Assembly (NCBI GenBank): GCA_902543485.1 | Contig: CACBYP010000002.1 | Span: forward strand, 1 to 64,000 | Length of the DNA stretch: 64,000 nucleotides | From: an uncultured Pelagibacteraceae bacterium | GTDB lineage: Bacteria > Pseudomonadota > Alphaproteobacteria > Pelagibacterales > Pelagibacteraceae | Direction: 5' to 3' | Shown here: piece after piece, positions 45,163 to 53,302 of the stretch | How the letters are laid out: every line of letters begins with the position of its first letter | Position numbering within the stretch: position 1 is the stretch's first letter | The notes under the pieces: generated by a model | Told to the model about the DNA's origin: nothing | What the model saw: only the letters and a program-made list of their open reading frames with translations | The model's database searches: none | Position numbers and translations under genes: made by a program

Positions 45163-46283
45163 TTTCTATAAATTTTTCCAAGATAACTCTCTAGAAATTT
45201 TTTATTTTTTGATAAAAATTTCAAAACTATATTTCTAATTAATATTATTATTGGATTAGTTAAATGGAAGGCAAAATGGTTTAATTTTGATCTTTTATTT
45301 ACTAGTAATATTTTACTTATCTTATCTTTATAAATACTATTTGAATTTGTAATATTTTCTAAAATACCATTTGCTGTTTCAATACTTTGAGAAGCACCTT
45401 GTGCAAAAGAAGGTGGAAAAGCAAATAAAGCATCACCACTCAAATAAGTATTTTGATATTTTAGTGTTGGCAATTCAGTGCTTACAAATACAGGAAAACA
45501 CTTTATATTTGCTAAACTTTCCAAATTTATAATAGTATTTTCTGAAATAAAGTCTTTTAAAGATTTTATAAATGTTTCTGAATTAAGAACATTTTTATCT
45601 TCAATTTCTTTAGTAGTTAGTTTCTTTTTGATTATAGCAACGAAATTATATTCGAGTTTTTGATTTACAGGATAAGTTACATAGTGAAAATTTGGCCCCA
45701 TATAAACAGAAATATTATCTTTTTCATGTTGTTTTAAATTCGCCCTTAAAGCAATGTTCCCATTAAAAATTGGGTTTAAATGATTATTTGATATTTGAGA
45801 TTTTAATTTTGAAAAAACACCGTCTGCAATTACTATATAATCGAAACTTTCATTTTGATTATTCCAAGAAATCTTTATTTTTTCATTATATTCGATATTT
45901 TGAATATCAGCTTTAAATTGAATTTTTTCCTCAGGTAAATTGCCAATTAAAAACTTTATTAATGTTGATCTTTTAAGTGTTGTGTAACGGTCATTTAAAT
46001 TATTGAATTGCTTTAAATCAATTTCACAAATCTTTTTAATATTATTAGCCTGGAAAAAATTAACTTTTGTTGGATAATAAACATCTGATGCTGAAATATT
46101 TTTAAATCCAATTTTATTCAACAAATTAATACTATTAACTGAAAGTTGAATACCATAACCTTCATTTAAATTGAGGTAATCTTTTTTTTCAAATATTTTA
46201 TAGTCTAATTCAGTATTTTTGTTTAATTCATTTGCAAGATACAAACCAGATATACCAGCTCCAACAATTGCAACTTTTTTCAT
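45159..46283 (-). CDS. FAD-dependent monooxygenase (UbiH/salicylate-hydroxylase-like)
   Basis: This 374-residue flavoprotein has the N-terminal FAD motif VAIVGAGISGLYLANEL, LKRSTLIKFL, the middle DYIVIADGVFSKLKS (the DG motif) and the C-terminal LSGDALFAFPPSFAQGASQS, together typical of group A aromatic hydroxylases. Family members hydroxylate ubiquinone precursors or phenolic compounds. A ubiquinone role is attractive given ubiK elsewhere in the window but is not shown by the sequence. Its ATG overlaps the mutY stop by 4 nt. Confidence 0.8.
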   Translation of the reverse strand: MKKVAIVGAGISGLYLANELNKNTELDYKIFEKKDYLNLNEGYGIQLSVNSINLLNKIGFKNISASDVYYPTKVNFFQANNIKKICEIDLKQFNNLNDRYTTLKRSTLIKFLIGNLPEEKIQFKADIQNIEYNEKIKISWNNQNESFDYIVIADGVFSKLKSQISNNHLNPIFNGNIALRANLKQHEKDNISVYMGPNFHYVTYPVNQKLEYNFVAIIKKKLTTKEIEDKNVLNSETFIKSLKDFISENTIINLESLANIKCFPVFVSTELPTLKYQNTYLSGDALFAFPPSFAQGASQSIETANGILENITNSNSIYKDKISKILLVNKRSKLNHFAFHLTNPIIILIRNIVLKFLSKNKKFLESYLGKIYRN

Positions 46284-47272
46284 TCAGATTTTGAGATGGT
46301 ATAAAATATTTTTTTAGTAAATGATGGAATTATTTCTGAGCTTAATTTATCTTTTTTGATTAATATTTTATTTTTAATCTTTGGAGGTCTTTTTGAGTTA
46401 TTTAATAAAATTTTCATTTCCATATTAGATAATTTTATATTAATTTTTTTATTATTTGAATAATTATACTTATTTTCTGGAACTTCAGTCATAGGGAAAA
46501 TTGGCATATTTTTTAAAAATTTAAATTTATCATTTTTGACTAATAAGTAGTTATTATGTTTTTTGTAAATAGTCGCTTCGAAATATTTAGTTTTTATTTC
46601 TTTATTAATTTTAGTTAACTCAAAGTCATTTTTTTTTAAAGATATACAATTTTTATTTAAAGGACATTCCTTACAACTTGGATTTTTTGGTTTGCATATT
46701 AAAGCACCTATCTCCATAATTGCTTGTGAGTAATCACTAGCACGATCGGACAGTCCAAAAAAATTAATTTTTGTTTTTAAAAAATCTTTAGATATTTCAT
46801 TCTGCTTTTTTAAATATAGAGTTCTTTTAAGAATTCTCTCTACATTTCCATCTAAAGGAATAGTTTTTAGGTTTAATGCTATAGACATTATTGCTTTGGA
46901 TGTATATTCACCTACCCCTGGTAGTTGTAACAACTTTTCATAGGATCTTGGCAACTTACCATGGAAATCTCTAACAATTATAATTGCACTTTTTTTTAGA
47001 TTTCTTGCTCTTGAATAATAACCAAGACCTTCCCAATGTTTCATTAAGATCTTTTCGTCGACATTTGCCAATGATTGGAAAGTTGGAATTTGTTTTACAA
47101 ATTTTTTAAAATAAGGAATAACAGTTTTTACTTGAGTTTGCTGTAACATAAATTCACTAACAAAAGTAAAATATTCTTTTTGCCTCTGAGAAACTTTTTT
47201 TCTCCAAGGTAAAATTCTTTTATTATTATCGTACCAAAGTAGAATTTTATTTGGTATGTTTTTACTATTCAT
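46280..47272 (-). CDS. mutY: A/G-specific adenine glycosylase MutY
   Basis: MutY removes adenine mispaired with 8-oxoguanine. The 330-residue protein has the catalytic region FVSEFMLQQTQVKTVIPYF, the helix-hairpin-helix LQLPGVGEYTSKAI, the catalytic Asp in TIPLDGNVERIL, and the 4Fe-4S ligands CKPKNPSCKECPLNKNC in the C-x6-C-x2-C-x5-C spacing, followed by a short C-terminal recognition domain. I choose the ATG at 47272 because the domain begins soon after; an in-frame start at 47317 would run into the divergent gene. Its start codon is directly adjacent to that of the DUF721 gene. Confidence 0.95.
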   Translation of the reverse strand: MNSKNIPNKILLWYDNNKRILPWRKKVSQRQKEYFTFVSEFMLQQTQVKTVIPYFKKFVKQIPTFQSLANVDEKILMKHWEGLGYYSRARNLKKSAIIIVRDFHGKLPRSYEKLLQLPGVGEYTSKAIMSIALNLKTIPLDGNVERILKRTLYLKKQNEISKDFLKTKINFFGLSDRASDYSQAIMEIGALICKPKNPSCKECPLNKNCISLKKNDFELTKINKEIKTKYFEATIYKKHNNYLLVKNDKFKFLKNMPIFPMTEVPENKYNYSNNKKINIKLSNMEMKILLNNSKRPPKIKNKILIKKDKLSSEIIPSFTKKIFYTISKSE

Positions 47273-47755
47273 ATGAGTCAAAAATATAATACTAAGCAGA
47301 GATATAACTCCATTCAAGGTTTAAGATCTTTTAAAGATACTTTACCCACAGAAGCAAAAAGAATAATTAGTAAAAAAGGTAAAATTTATAATGAAACTTT
47401 AGATAATTGGAAATATTTAGTAGGTAAAGATTTATTTAAAGTAAGCTTTCCTAAGTCATATAAAAGTTCAAACAAGTTATCGGGCAGTCGTTTAAATATT
47501 TTAGTAAAGAGGGGAAATGAAGTTGACGTTGAGTATTCTAAAAAAGAAATAATAAAAAAAATTAATGTTTTTTTTGGCTATCATGTTTTAGATGACATTA
47601 AATTGAATACATTTGATGGGAAAATTGAAGAAAGCCATAAAAATACCGCTATTAATGCGACAAAAAATAAACATATAAAGAGCATAAATAATATTAAAAA
47701 TGACAAAATAAAAAACTCACTTTTAGAGCTAAACAAACATTTTAAAATAAAATGA
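47273..47755 (+). CDS. DUF721 (DciA-like) domain protein
   Basis: This 160-residue protein fits the DUF721 family: a positively charged N terminus, GRSFKDTLP-like helix (QGLRSFKDTLPTEAKRI), the core W-x-x-x-VG segment (LDNWKYLVGKDLFKVSFPKS) and NILVKRGNEVDVEYSKKEI, then a disordered tail. DciA members load the replicative helicase where DnaC is absent; whether this alphaproteobacterial type does so is unproven. Recognition rests partly on the conserved order mutY-DUF721-DsbA-smc. Its ATG is back to back with that of mutY. Confidence 0.7.
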   Translation: MSQKYNTKQRYNSIQGLRSFKDTLPTEAKRIISKKGKIYNETLDNWKYLVGKDLFKVSFPKSYKSSNKLSGSRLNILVKRGNEVDVEYSKKEIIKKINVFFGYHVLDDIKLNTFDGKIEESHKNTAINATKNKHIKSINNIKNDKIKNSLLELNKHFKIK

Positions 47756-48327
47756 AAAAAATAATTCTTGTCTCAATTTTAATTTTTTTTAATTTTATTA
47801 ATGCTAATTCTGAAGTTAAACCAATTTTAGTAGGGAATGCAGACTCTAAAGTTAAGTTAATGGTTTTTGAATCTTTAACTTGTAGTCATTGTGCAAATTT
47901 TCATAAAAATATATATCCTAAATTAAAAGAAGATTTTATTGATAAAGGATTGATTTCAATAGAATTTAAAAGCTTTCCATTAGACATCATTGCATTTAAT
48001 GCAACTAAATTAGCGCATTGTAGAAATGATGGTAAGCATGAAATTTTGCATCATTTATATTTAAATCAAGATAAGTGGATAAAAGGAAAAAATGAATTAG
48101 AGGCAAATCAAGCAATGAAAAAATTTATTGATAATACTGAATATAATCTTGATTTTGATAAGTGCCTGGCGGATAAAAAAATAGAGGATCATATTTTAGA
48201 AGACCGAATCGAAGGTGTTAAAAAGTATAAAGTGAGTGCAACTCCTACAGTCATAATTAACGGAAAAAAGTTTGAAAATCACTCAAACTACAAAAAATTA
48301 AAAAAATACATTGAAAAACTGATATAA
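47752..48327 (+). CDS. DsbA-family thioredoxin-fold protein
   Basis: This 191-residue exported protein has a signal peptide (about 1-20, ending NANS) and a thioredoxin fold with a helical insert. The active site is CSHC within FESLTCSHCANFHKNIYP, and the cis-proline loop is VSATPTVIINGKKF. Such proteins form or shuffle disulfides in the periplasm. The CSHC dipeptide is not the classical CPHC, so redox potential may differ. It overlaps the DUF721 gene by 4 nt and precedes smc by 8 bp. Confidence 0.88.
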   Translation: MKKIILVSILIFFNFINANSEVKPILVGNADSKVKLMVFESLTCSHCANFHKNIYPKLKEDFIDKGLISIEFKSFPLDIIAFNATKLAHCRNDGKHEILHHLYLNQDKWIKGKNELEANQAMKKFIDNTEYNLDFDKCLADKKIEDHILEDRIEGVKKYKVSATPTVIINGKKFENHSNYKKLKKYIEKLI

Positions 48328-48335
48328 GTCAGTGA

Positions 48336-50909
48336 ATGGAATTTAAAAAAATCCAACTAAATGGATTTAAATCTTTTGCTGAAAAAACTAATTTCCTGAT
48401 TGAAGAAGGTTTAACTGGGATAGTTGGTCCAAACGGTTGTGGCAAATCAAATATAGTGGAGTCGTTGCGATGGTGTATGGGTGAGACATCAGCAAAAAGT
48501 ATGAGAGGTTCAGGAATGGAAGACGTTATATTTTCTGGAACTTCAAACAAACCATCAAAAAATATTGCAGAAGTTTTAGTGAGCCTATCAAATGACAATA
48601 AAGATGGTCCTCTACAATATAATGAGCTCGATGAAATTGAAATAAGAAGAAAAATAGAAAAAGATAAAGGCTCAAAATTTTATATAAATGGCAAAGAAGT
48701 TAGAGCTAAAGATGCTCAGATGTTTTTTGCAGATTTATCAACAGGTGCTCATTCACCTTCGATTATTAGTCAAGGTAGAATTGGAGCATTGGTCACAGCA
48801 AAACCTTCTGATCGAAGAGCTATCTTAGAAGAAGCAGCTGGTATAGCAGGTTTACATGTTAGAAGACACGAAGCAGAATTAAGATTAGGCGCGGCTGAAA
48901 ATAATTTAAAAAGGGCAGATGAATTAAGAAGACAACAGGAAAGACAATTAGCAAATTTGCAAAAGCAAGCTGAAGAGGCTGCAAAATACAAATCTATTTC
49001 AGAAGAAATAAAAAAAGTTGAGGCAGGTTTATATTATTTACGTCTTTTAGAAATTGATAATGAAATTAAAGTAGAAAACGAGATCAATAATGAGGCTGAT
49101 GATCAAGTTAAGTCCTTCAATGATAAATTAGAGGATTTAAGCATGAAAATTATTGAAAAGAATAAAAATGTAAATCCTATAAGAGAAAAAAATCAAGAAA
49201 ACTTGTCAAAAATACAAAGATTAAATTTAGAGTTAAAGAGCTTAGATGAAGAAAAAGACAGGGTTAATGATGAAATACAATCAATTAGAAAGGCTTTAAG
49301 TGTAATAGATGAGGATATTGTTAGAGAAAAAAGCATAATCATTGATGCAAACTCTAATGAAAAAAGACTTAGAGAAGAAAAAGAAAATTTAATTACAGTT
49401 GACTCCAAATATTATGAAACTGAAAAACTGTCTGGTTTAGATTTGGTAAATGCAAAAAGTAAATTAAAAGATGAGCAAGATAAATTAGAGAGAATACTTG
49501 AAAATTTAAATCTTGATACTCTAAAAAAGAACTCAGAAACTATTGATTTAGCAAATGAGCAATTAGAAAAAGCAAAAGAAATGCTATCAGAAAACAATAT
49601 CAATGGTGCAACTAATTTAATAGATGAATGCAAAATAAATCTTTCATTTTTAAAAATGAAAATTAATGAAATGCATGACAACGATTTAGCGATAACAGTA
49701 ACTAAGAAAAACGAAGAAATCAAAAGTCTACAAGAAGAATACGCTGAAGCATTTAGTACAAATCAAAATATTAAAAAAGAATCAATCAAGAGAAGTGAAA
49801 GAATTAAAATAATTGATCAAGAAATAGAAAGTTGGAAAAACTTATTGGTAAATTCTGAAAAAATGATTAATGAATTAAATAGTAGAAAAGATACTCAACA
49901 AAAAAAATTAGATAGTTTAGAAAAACAACCTCAAACACAAGCTGAAAGAAAAGGGCAAATATCGGAAAGTTTAAGAATTTCTGAAAAAGAAAAAAGTGAT
50001 AATGAAATATTAATAGATGAACTAGATAAAGAGATTAACGAATTAAGAAGCAATCTTAATACAACAAAGGAAGAGTCTATTGAAATAAGAGAGCGAAAAG
50101 CAAGCTCTGGAGCAACAATCGATGGTTTGAATAAAAGAAGAAATGATTTGTTAGAAAGAGTATCAACAGAACTTAATTTAAAAGAAGAGGAGATACTTAA
50201 TTTTTCAAATTTAAAAGGTGCATCTGAATATCCAGATACAGTAACACAAGAGGAATTGCTTGATGAAAAAAAAAGAGAAAGAGAAAAATTAGGCTCAGTT
50301 AACTTAAGAGCAGACGAAGAGACTTCAAAATATGAAGATGAAATTAAGAAAATGGAAAAAGATAGACAAGATTTAGTAACAGCAATTATAAAATTAAAAG
50401 AAAGTATTACTGAACTCAATCAGAAAGGTAGGGAAAGACTTCTAGATGCTTTTGAAAAAGTGAATAGAAAGTTCAATGAAGTTTATACCAAACTATTTAA
50501 TGGAGGTAGTGCAAAACTAGAGCTAGTAGACTCTGATGATCCTTTAGATGCAGGATTAGAAATGTTGGTAAGTCCACCAGGAAAAAGATTACAATCAATA
50601 ACTTTATTATCTGGAGGTGAACAAGCCCTGACTGCTTTATCTTTAATCTTTGCAGTGTTTCTTACTAATCCAGCTCCAATATGTGTTCTCGATGAAGTAG
50701 ACGCACCTCTAGATGATGCGAATGTAACAAGATTTTGTAATCTTTTGACGGAACTAACTAAAATTACATCTACAAGATTTATTATTGTAACTCACCACGC
50801 TCTAACCATGTCTAAAATGGACAGACTATACGGCGTAACAATGCCAGAAAAAGGAATTAGCCAACTAGTTGCTGTAGATCTTCAAAAAGCAGAGAGTATG
50901 GTTGCTTAA
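48336..50909 (+). CDS. smc: Chromosome-segregation SMC-type ATPase, shortened and without a recognisable hinge
   Basis: SMC condenses and segregates the chromosome. The head is complete: Walker A GPNGCGKSNI (31-40), the region SPSIISQGRIGALV, a late-coil VNLRAD motif (655-660), ABC signature LLSGGEQALTALSL (757-770) and Walker B ICVLDEVDAPLDD (782-794). At 857 residues it is about 300 shorter than typical SMC (about 1150-1200). The middle (about 340-560) is Glu/Lys/Leu-rich coiled coil with no glycine-rich hinge domain. It also has no CxxC zinc hook. It follows the DsbA-like gene by 8 bp in the conserved alphaproteobacterial order, which supports orthology to smc. Confidence 0.9.
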   Translation: MEFKKIQLNGFKSFAEKTNFLIEEGLTGIVGPNGCGKSNIVESLRWCMGETSAKSMRGSGMEDVIFSGTSNKPSKNIAEVLVSLSNDNKDGPLQYNELDEIEIRRKIEKDKGSKFYINGKEVRAKDAQMFFADLSTGAHSPSIISQGRIGALVTAKPSDRRAILEEAAGIAGLHVRRHEAELRLGAAENNLKRADELRRQQERQLANLQKQAEEAAKYKSISEEIKKVEAGLYYLRLLEIDNEIKVENEINNEADDQVKSFNDKLEDLSMKIIEKNKNVNPIREKNQENLSKIQRLNLELKSLDEEKDRVNDEIQSIRKALSVIDEDIVREKSIIIDANSNEKRLREEKENLITVDSKYYETEKLSGLDLVNAKSKLKDEQDKLERILENLNLDTLKKNSETIDLANEQLEKAKEMLSENNINGATNLIDECKINLSFLKMKINEMHDNDLAITVTKKNEEIKSLQEEYAEAFSTNQNIKKESIKRSERIKIIDQEIESWKNLLVNSEKMINELNSRKDTQQKKLDSLEKQPQTQAERKGQISESLRISEKEKSDNEILIDELDKEINELRSNLNTTKEESIEIRERKASSGATIDGLNKRRNDLLERVSTELNLKEEEILNFSNLKGASEYPDTVTQEELLDEKKREREKLGSVNLRADEETSKYEDEIKKMEKDRQDLVTAIIKLKESITELNQKGRERLLDAFEKVNRKFNEVYTKLFNGGSAKLELVDSDDPLDAGLEMLVSPPGKRLQSITLLSGGEQALTALSLIFAVFLTNPAPICVLDEVDAPLDDANVTRFCNLLTELTKITSTRFIIVTHHALTMSKMDRLYGVTMPEKGISQLVAVDLQKAESMVA

Positions 50910-50911
50910 TA

Positions 50912-51187
50912 ATGGATGAAGACCAGTTTAAAACTCGCCTAAAAATTGCAAAAAATAAAACTGACAAAGACAAAAAATCTGAAGAGGGAAATAAAGGCTC
51001 AAGTATGGGGTCAGCCTTCAAAATGAGCACAGAATTGGTATCTGCAGTAGCTGTTGGGACAATTATTGGGTTTATTTTAGACAATTGGTTTGGTACTAAA
51101 CCCTGGTTAATTTTAATATTTTTTTTTATTGGTGTAATAGCTGGAATTATGAACGTTATTAGATCGGCAAAAAAAATGCAAAAATAG
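50912..51187 (+). CDS. atpI: AtpI/ATPase gene 1-family F0 assembly protein
   Basis: AtpI-like proteins help assemble the c ring or transport Mg2+ for the ATP synthase. The 91-residue protein has a charged N terminus rich in lysine and two membrane helices (VSAVAVGTIIGFILDNWFG and WLILIFFFIGVIAGIMNVI), the AtpI/ATPase_gene1 arrangement with conserved Gly-Phe-x-x-Asp. It lies 2 bp after smc and 7 bp before atpB, so it opens the F0 operon or is read through from smc. Confidence 0.85.
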   Translation: MDEDQFKTRLKIAKNKTDKDKKSEEGNKGSSMGSAFKMSTELVSAVAVGTIIGFILDNWFGTKPWLILIFFFIGVIAGIMNVIRSAKKMQK

Positions 51188-51194
51188 TAGGCAA

Positions 51195-51926
51195 ATGGCA
51201 GCAAATCCAATGTACCAATTCAACGTGTACCGAATTGGTCCAGAAATTAAAATAAATAACATAGATATTTCATTTACAAACGCGAGTTTGTTTATGGTCA
51301 TAAGTTCACTAGCAATATTAATTATTTTTAATTTAGGCACGAAGAGATCTATCATACCAAATAAAATTCAATTACTTTCGGAGCTCAGTTACTCTTTTAT
51401 TTCAAAAATGATAAGTGATACAGCTGGATCGAAAGCTAAGCCTTACTTTTCTTTCATATTTTCTTTATTCATGTTTGTTTTATTTTGTAACATGTTTGGG
51501 ATGATACCATACTCTTTTACTGTCACTAGCCACATCATTGTAACTTTTGTATTAGCAGCATTTATATTTATAGGAGTAACAATAATTGGATTTATTAAAC
51601 ATGGACTTGGATACTTAAAACTTTTTGTGCCAAGTGGAGTTCCAATGGTTTTATTGCCATTAATAGTTGTTATAGAAATAATTTCATACTTAAGTAGACC
51701 AATTAGTTTATCAGTTAGATTGTTTGCAAATATGATGGCAGGCCATACGATGATGAAAGTTTTTGGAGGTTTCGTAGTTAGCTTAGGAATTGTTGGGGGC
51801 TGGCTACCACTAGGTTTTTCAGTTGCATTAACAGGTTTGGAGATATTAGTTGCTTTTCTTCAAGCATATGTATTTGCAATTTTAACATGTATCTATTTGA
51901 ATGATGCATTAAATTTACACCATTAA
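51195..51926 (+). CDS. atpB: ATP synthase F0 subunit a
   Basis: Subunit a provides the two proton half-channels of F0. The 243-residue protein has about five to six membrane helices. ISLSVRLFANMMAGHTMMKVF carries the essential Arg facing the c ring, and the C-terminal GLEILVAFLQAYVFAILTCIYLNDALN is the other signature helix. Length and motifs are normal. The rest of the F0 genes follow; F1 genes (atpHAGDC) are not in the window, in line with the split alphaproteobacterial arrangement. Confidence 0.96.
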   Translation: MAANPMYQFNVYRIGPEIKINNIDISFTNASLFMVISSLAILIIFNLGTKRSIIPNKIQLLSELSYSFISKMISDTAGSKAKPYFSFIFSLFMFVLFCNMFGMIPYSFTVTSHIIVTFVLAAFIFIGVTIIGFIKHGLGYLKLFVPSGVPMVLLPLIVVIEIISYLSRPISLSVRLFANMMAGHTMMKVFGGFVVSLGIVGGWLPLGFSVALTGLEILVAFLQAYVFAILTCIYLNDALNLHH

Positions 51927-51933
51927 TTAACAT

Positions 51934-51940
51934 AAGGAGG
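51934..51940 (+). promoter_or_regulatory. Strong ribosome-binding site before atpE
   Basis: AAGGAGG lies 5 nt before the atpE ATG. It is the clearest Shine-Dalgarno sequence I saw in the window, where most genes have none or start in overlaps. It fits the need for about ten c subunits per synthase. Confidence 0.75.
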
Positions 51941-51945
51941 ATATA

Positions 51946-52173
51946 ATGGAATTAGAAGCAGCAAAAATGATAGGAGCAGGACTAGCAGCAATTGCACTTG
52001 CAGGTGCAGGAGTTGGGATTGGGATAATTTTTGGAAATTATCTTTCAGGTGCAATGAGAAATCCATCTGCAGCTCAAAAGCAGTTTCCAAACTTGCTATT
52101 AGGCTTTGCATTAGCGGAAGCGACTGGTTTGTTTGGATTAGTTGTTGCATTAATTATTCTTTTCGCGTTTTAA
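51946..52173 (+). CDS. atpE: ATP synthase F0 subunit c
   Basis: Subunit c forms the rotating ring and carries one proton per subunit. The 75-residue hairpin has an N-terminal glycine-rich helix (AAIALAGAGVGIGIIFG), the polar loop SGAMRNPSAAQKQ, and a second helix LLLGFALAEATGLFGLVVAL with the proton-binding Glu in ALAEATG. Nearby residues do not form the sodium-binding pattern, so it is probably proton-coupled. It has the strongest ribosome-binding site of the operon. Confidence 0.97.
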   Translation: MELEAAKMIGAGLAAIALAGAGVGIGIIFGNYLSGAMRNPSAAQKQFPNLLLGFALAEATGLFGLVVALIILFAF

Positions 52174-52176
52174 TTA

Positions 52177-52767
52177 ATGTTGAAAAAGATAATTTTTCAA
52201 TCTCTAGCTTTAAGTCTTATCTTTACTTATAGCGCTCAAAGCGCTGAGAGTGGAGGTATGCCCCAGCTTAATCCCGAGTTTTGGATATCTCAAATTTTTT
52301 GGTTAGTACTTACCTTTGGATTATTGTTTATAATTTTATCTAAGTTCATACTACCAAAGATTAGTAACAATCTTGAAAGCAGAAAATCACAAATCTTAGA
52401 GAATATCGAAACTGCAGACAAGCAACGGGAAGATACTGAAAAAAAAGTTAAAGAATTTGATAAAATTATCAATGATACAAAAGTCGAAGCAAAAAACTTC
52501 TTTAATAGTGAAAGACAAAAAGTTTTGGACGATATAAACAATAAAAGATTATCTTTAGAAAAGGATATCGAAAAAGAAATAATAAAAGCTGAAGAAGAAA
52601 TAGACCAATTAAAAAAAACTTCTCAAGAAAAAGTTACTAAAATTGCAATTGAGACATCCTCCGATCTAGTTAAACAATTAATTGGTGAAGATATAAATAA
52701 AAGTAGTCTTTCAGCCATAGTTGAAGATCTTTCTAAAAAAGAAATGGAAAAACATAATGGCATTTGA
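52177..52767 (+). CDS. atpF': ATP synthase F0 subunit b'
   Basis: Subunits b and b' form the heterodimeric outer stalk in alphaproteobacteria. This 196-residue protein has an apparent N-terminal signal-like segment (residues 1-22), then the membrane helix WISQIFWLVLTFGLLFIILSK (quoted in part), PKISNNLESRKSQI and a long charged coiled coil. The motif NPEFWISQIFWL marks it as b' (AtpX type). It overlaps the following b-subunit gene by 11 nt with the start chosen there. Confidence 0.92.
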   Translation: MLKKIIFQSLALSLIFTYSAQSAESGGMPQLNPEFWISQIFWLVLTFGLLFIILSKFILPKISNNLESRKSQILENIETADKQREDTEKKVKEFDKIINDTKVEAKNFFNSERQKVLDDINNKRLSLEKDIEKEIIKAEEEIDQLKKTSQEKVTKIAIETSSDLVKQLIGEDINKSSLSAIVEDLSKKEMEKHNGI

Positions 52768-53254
52768 TGCAACATTTTGGGTAGCAGTATCTTTTGTAAT
52801 ATTTTTTGGGGCGCTAATTTATTTAAAAGTTCCACAAAATGTTAATAATTTATTGAGCAAAATGATTACTGATATCAAAAATGAAATTGACGAAAGTGAA
52901 AAACTCCGAGCTGAATCTAAAAGACTATTGGATGAGGCGCAAAAGAAACTAGATACTGCAAAAATTGAGAGTGAAAAGATTATGCAGCAGTCAAAAGATG
53001 AAACTGAAAGATTTGTAATTGAAATGAATGATAAATTTCATAAATCAGCTGAACTCAAGAAAAGTCTAGCAGAAACTAAAATCTCTCAAATGAAAGATAA
53101 TGCCATTAAAGAAATTAAAGATACATCAATTAATATTGCTGTAGAATCTGTAAAAAAAATTATTACTACATCTGTTGATAAGTCTAAACTTGACAACTTG
53201 TTTAATAAAAATCTTGAAGAAACAAAGACAGAATTAAAGAAAATCAGTTCTTAA
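52757..53254 (+). CDS. atpF: ATP synthase F0 subunit b
   Basis: This is the second outer-stalk subunit. The 165-residue protein has one N-terminal membrane helix (FDATFWVAVSFVIFFGALIYL, quoted in part), then LKVPQNVNNLLSKMITDIKNEIDES and a long coiled coil that reaches F1. I choose the ATG at 52757 because MAFDATFWVAVSF is the family N terminus; an earlier in-frame start at 52721 would add 12 basic residues within the upstream gene. It is the last F0 gene; crtI follows after 48 bp. Confidence 0.94.
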   Translation: MAFDATFWVAVSFVIFFGALIYLKVPQNVNNLLSKMITDIKNEIDESEKLRAESKRLLDEAQKKLDTAKIESEKIMQQSKDETERFVIEMNDKFHKSAELKKSLAETKISQMKDNAIKEIKDTSINIAVESVKKIITTSVDKSKLDNLFNKNLEETKTELKKISS

Positions 53255-53302
53255 ACTAAGATAGTTTATCAAATTTTATAAAAATAATGTAAATTAAGAA
53301 AT

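Noticed and set aside
49931..50419. Long open frame antisense to smc (and others at 49412-49723 and 49193-49408)
   Set aside because: They are serine/phenylalanine-rich mirror images of the lysine/glutamate-rich coiled coil, with no recognisable domain, and sit wholly inside a well-supported gene.
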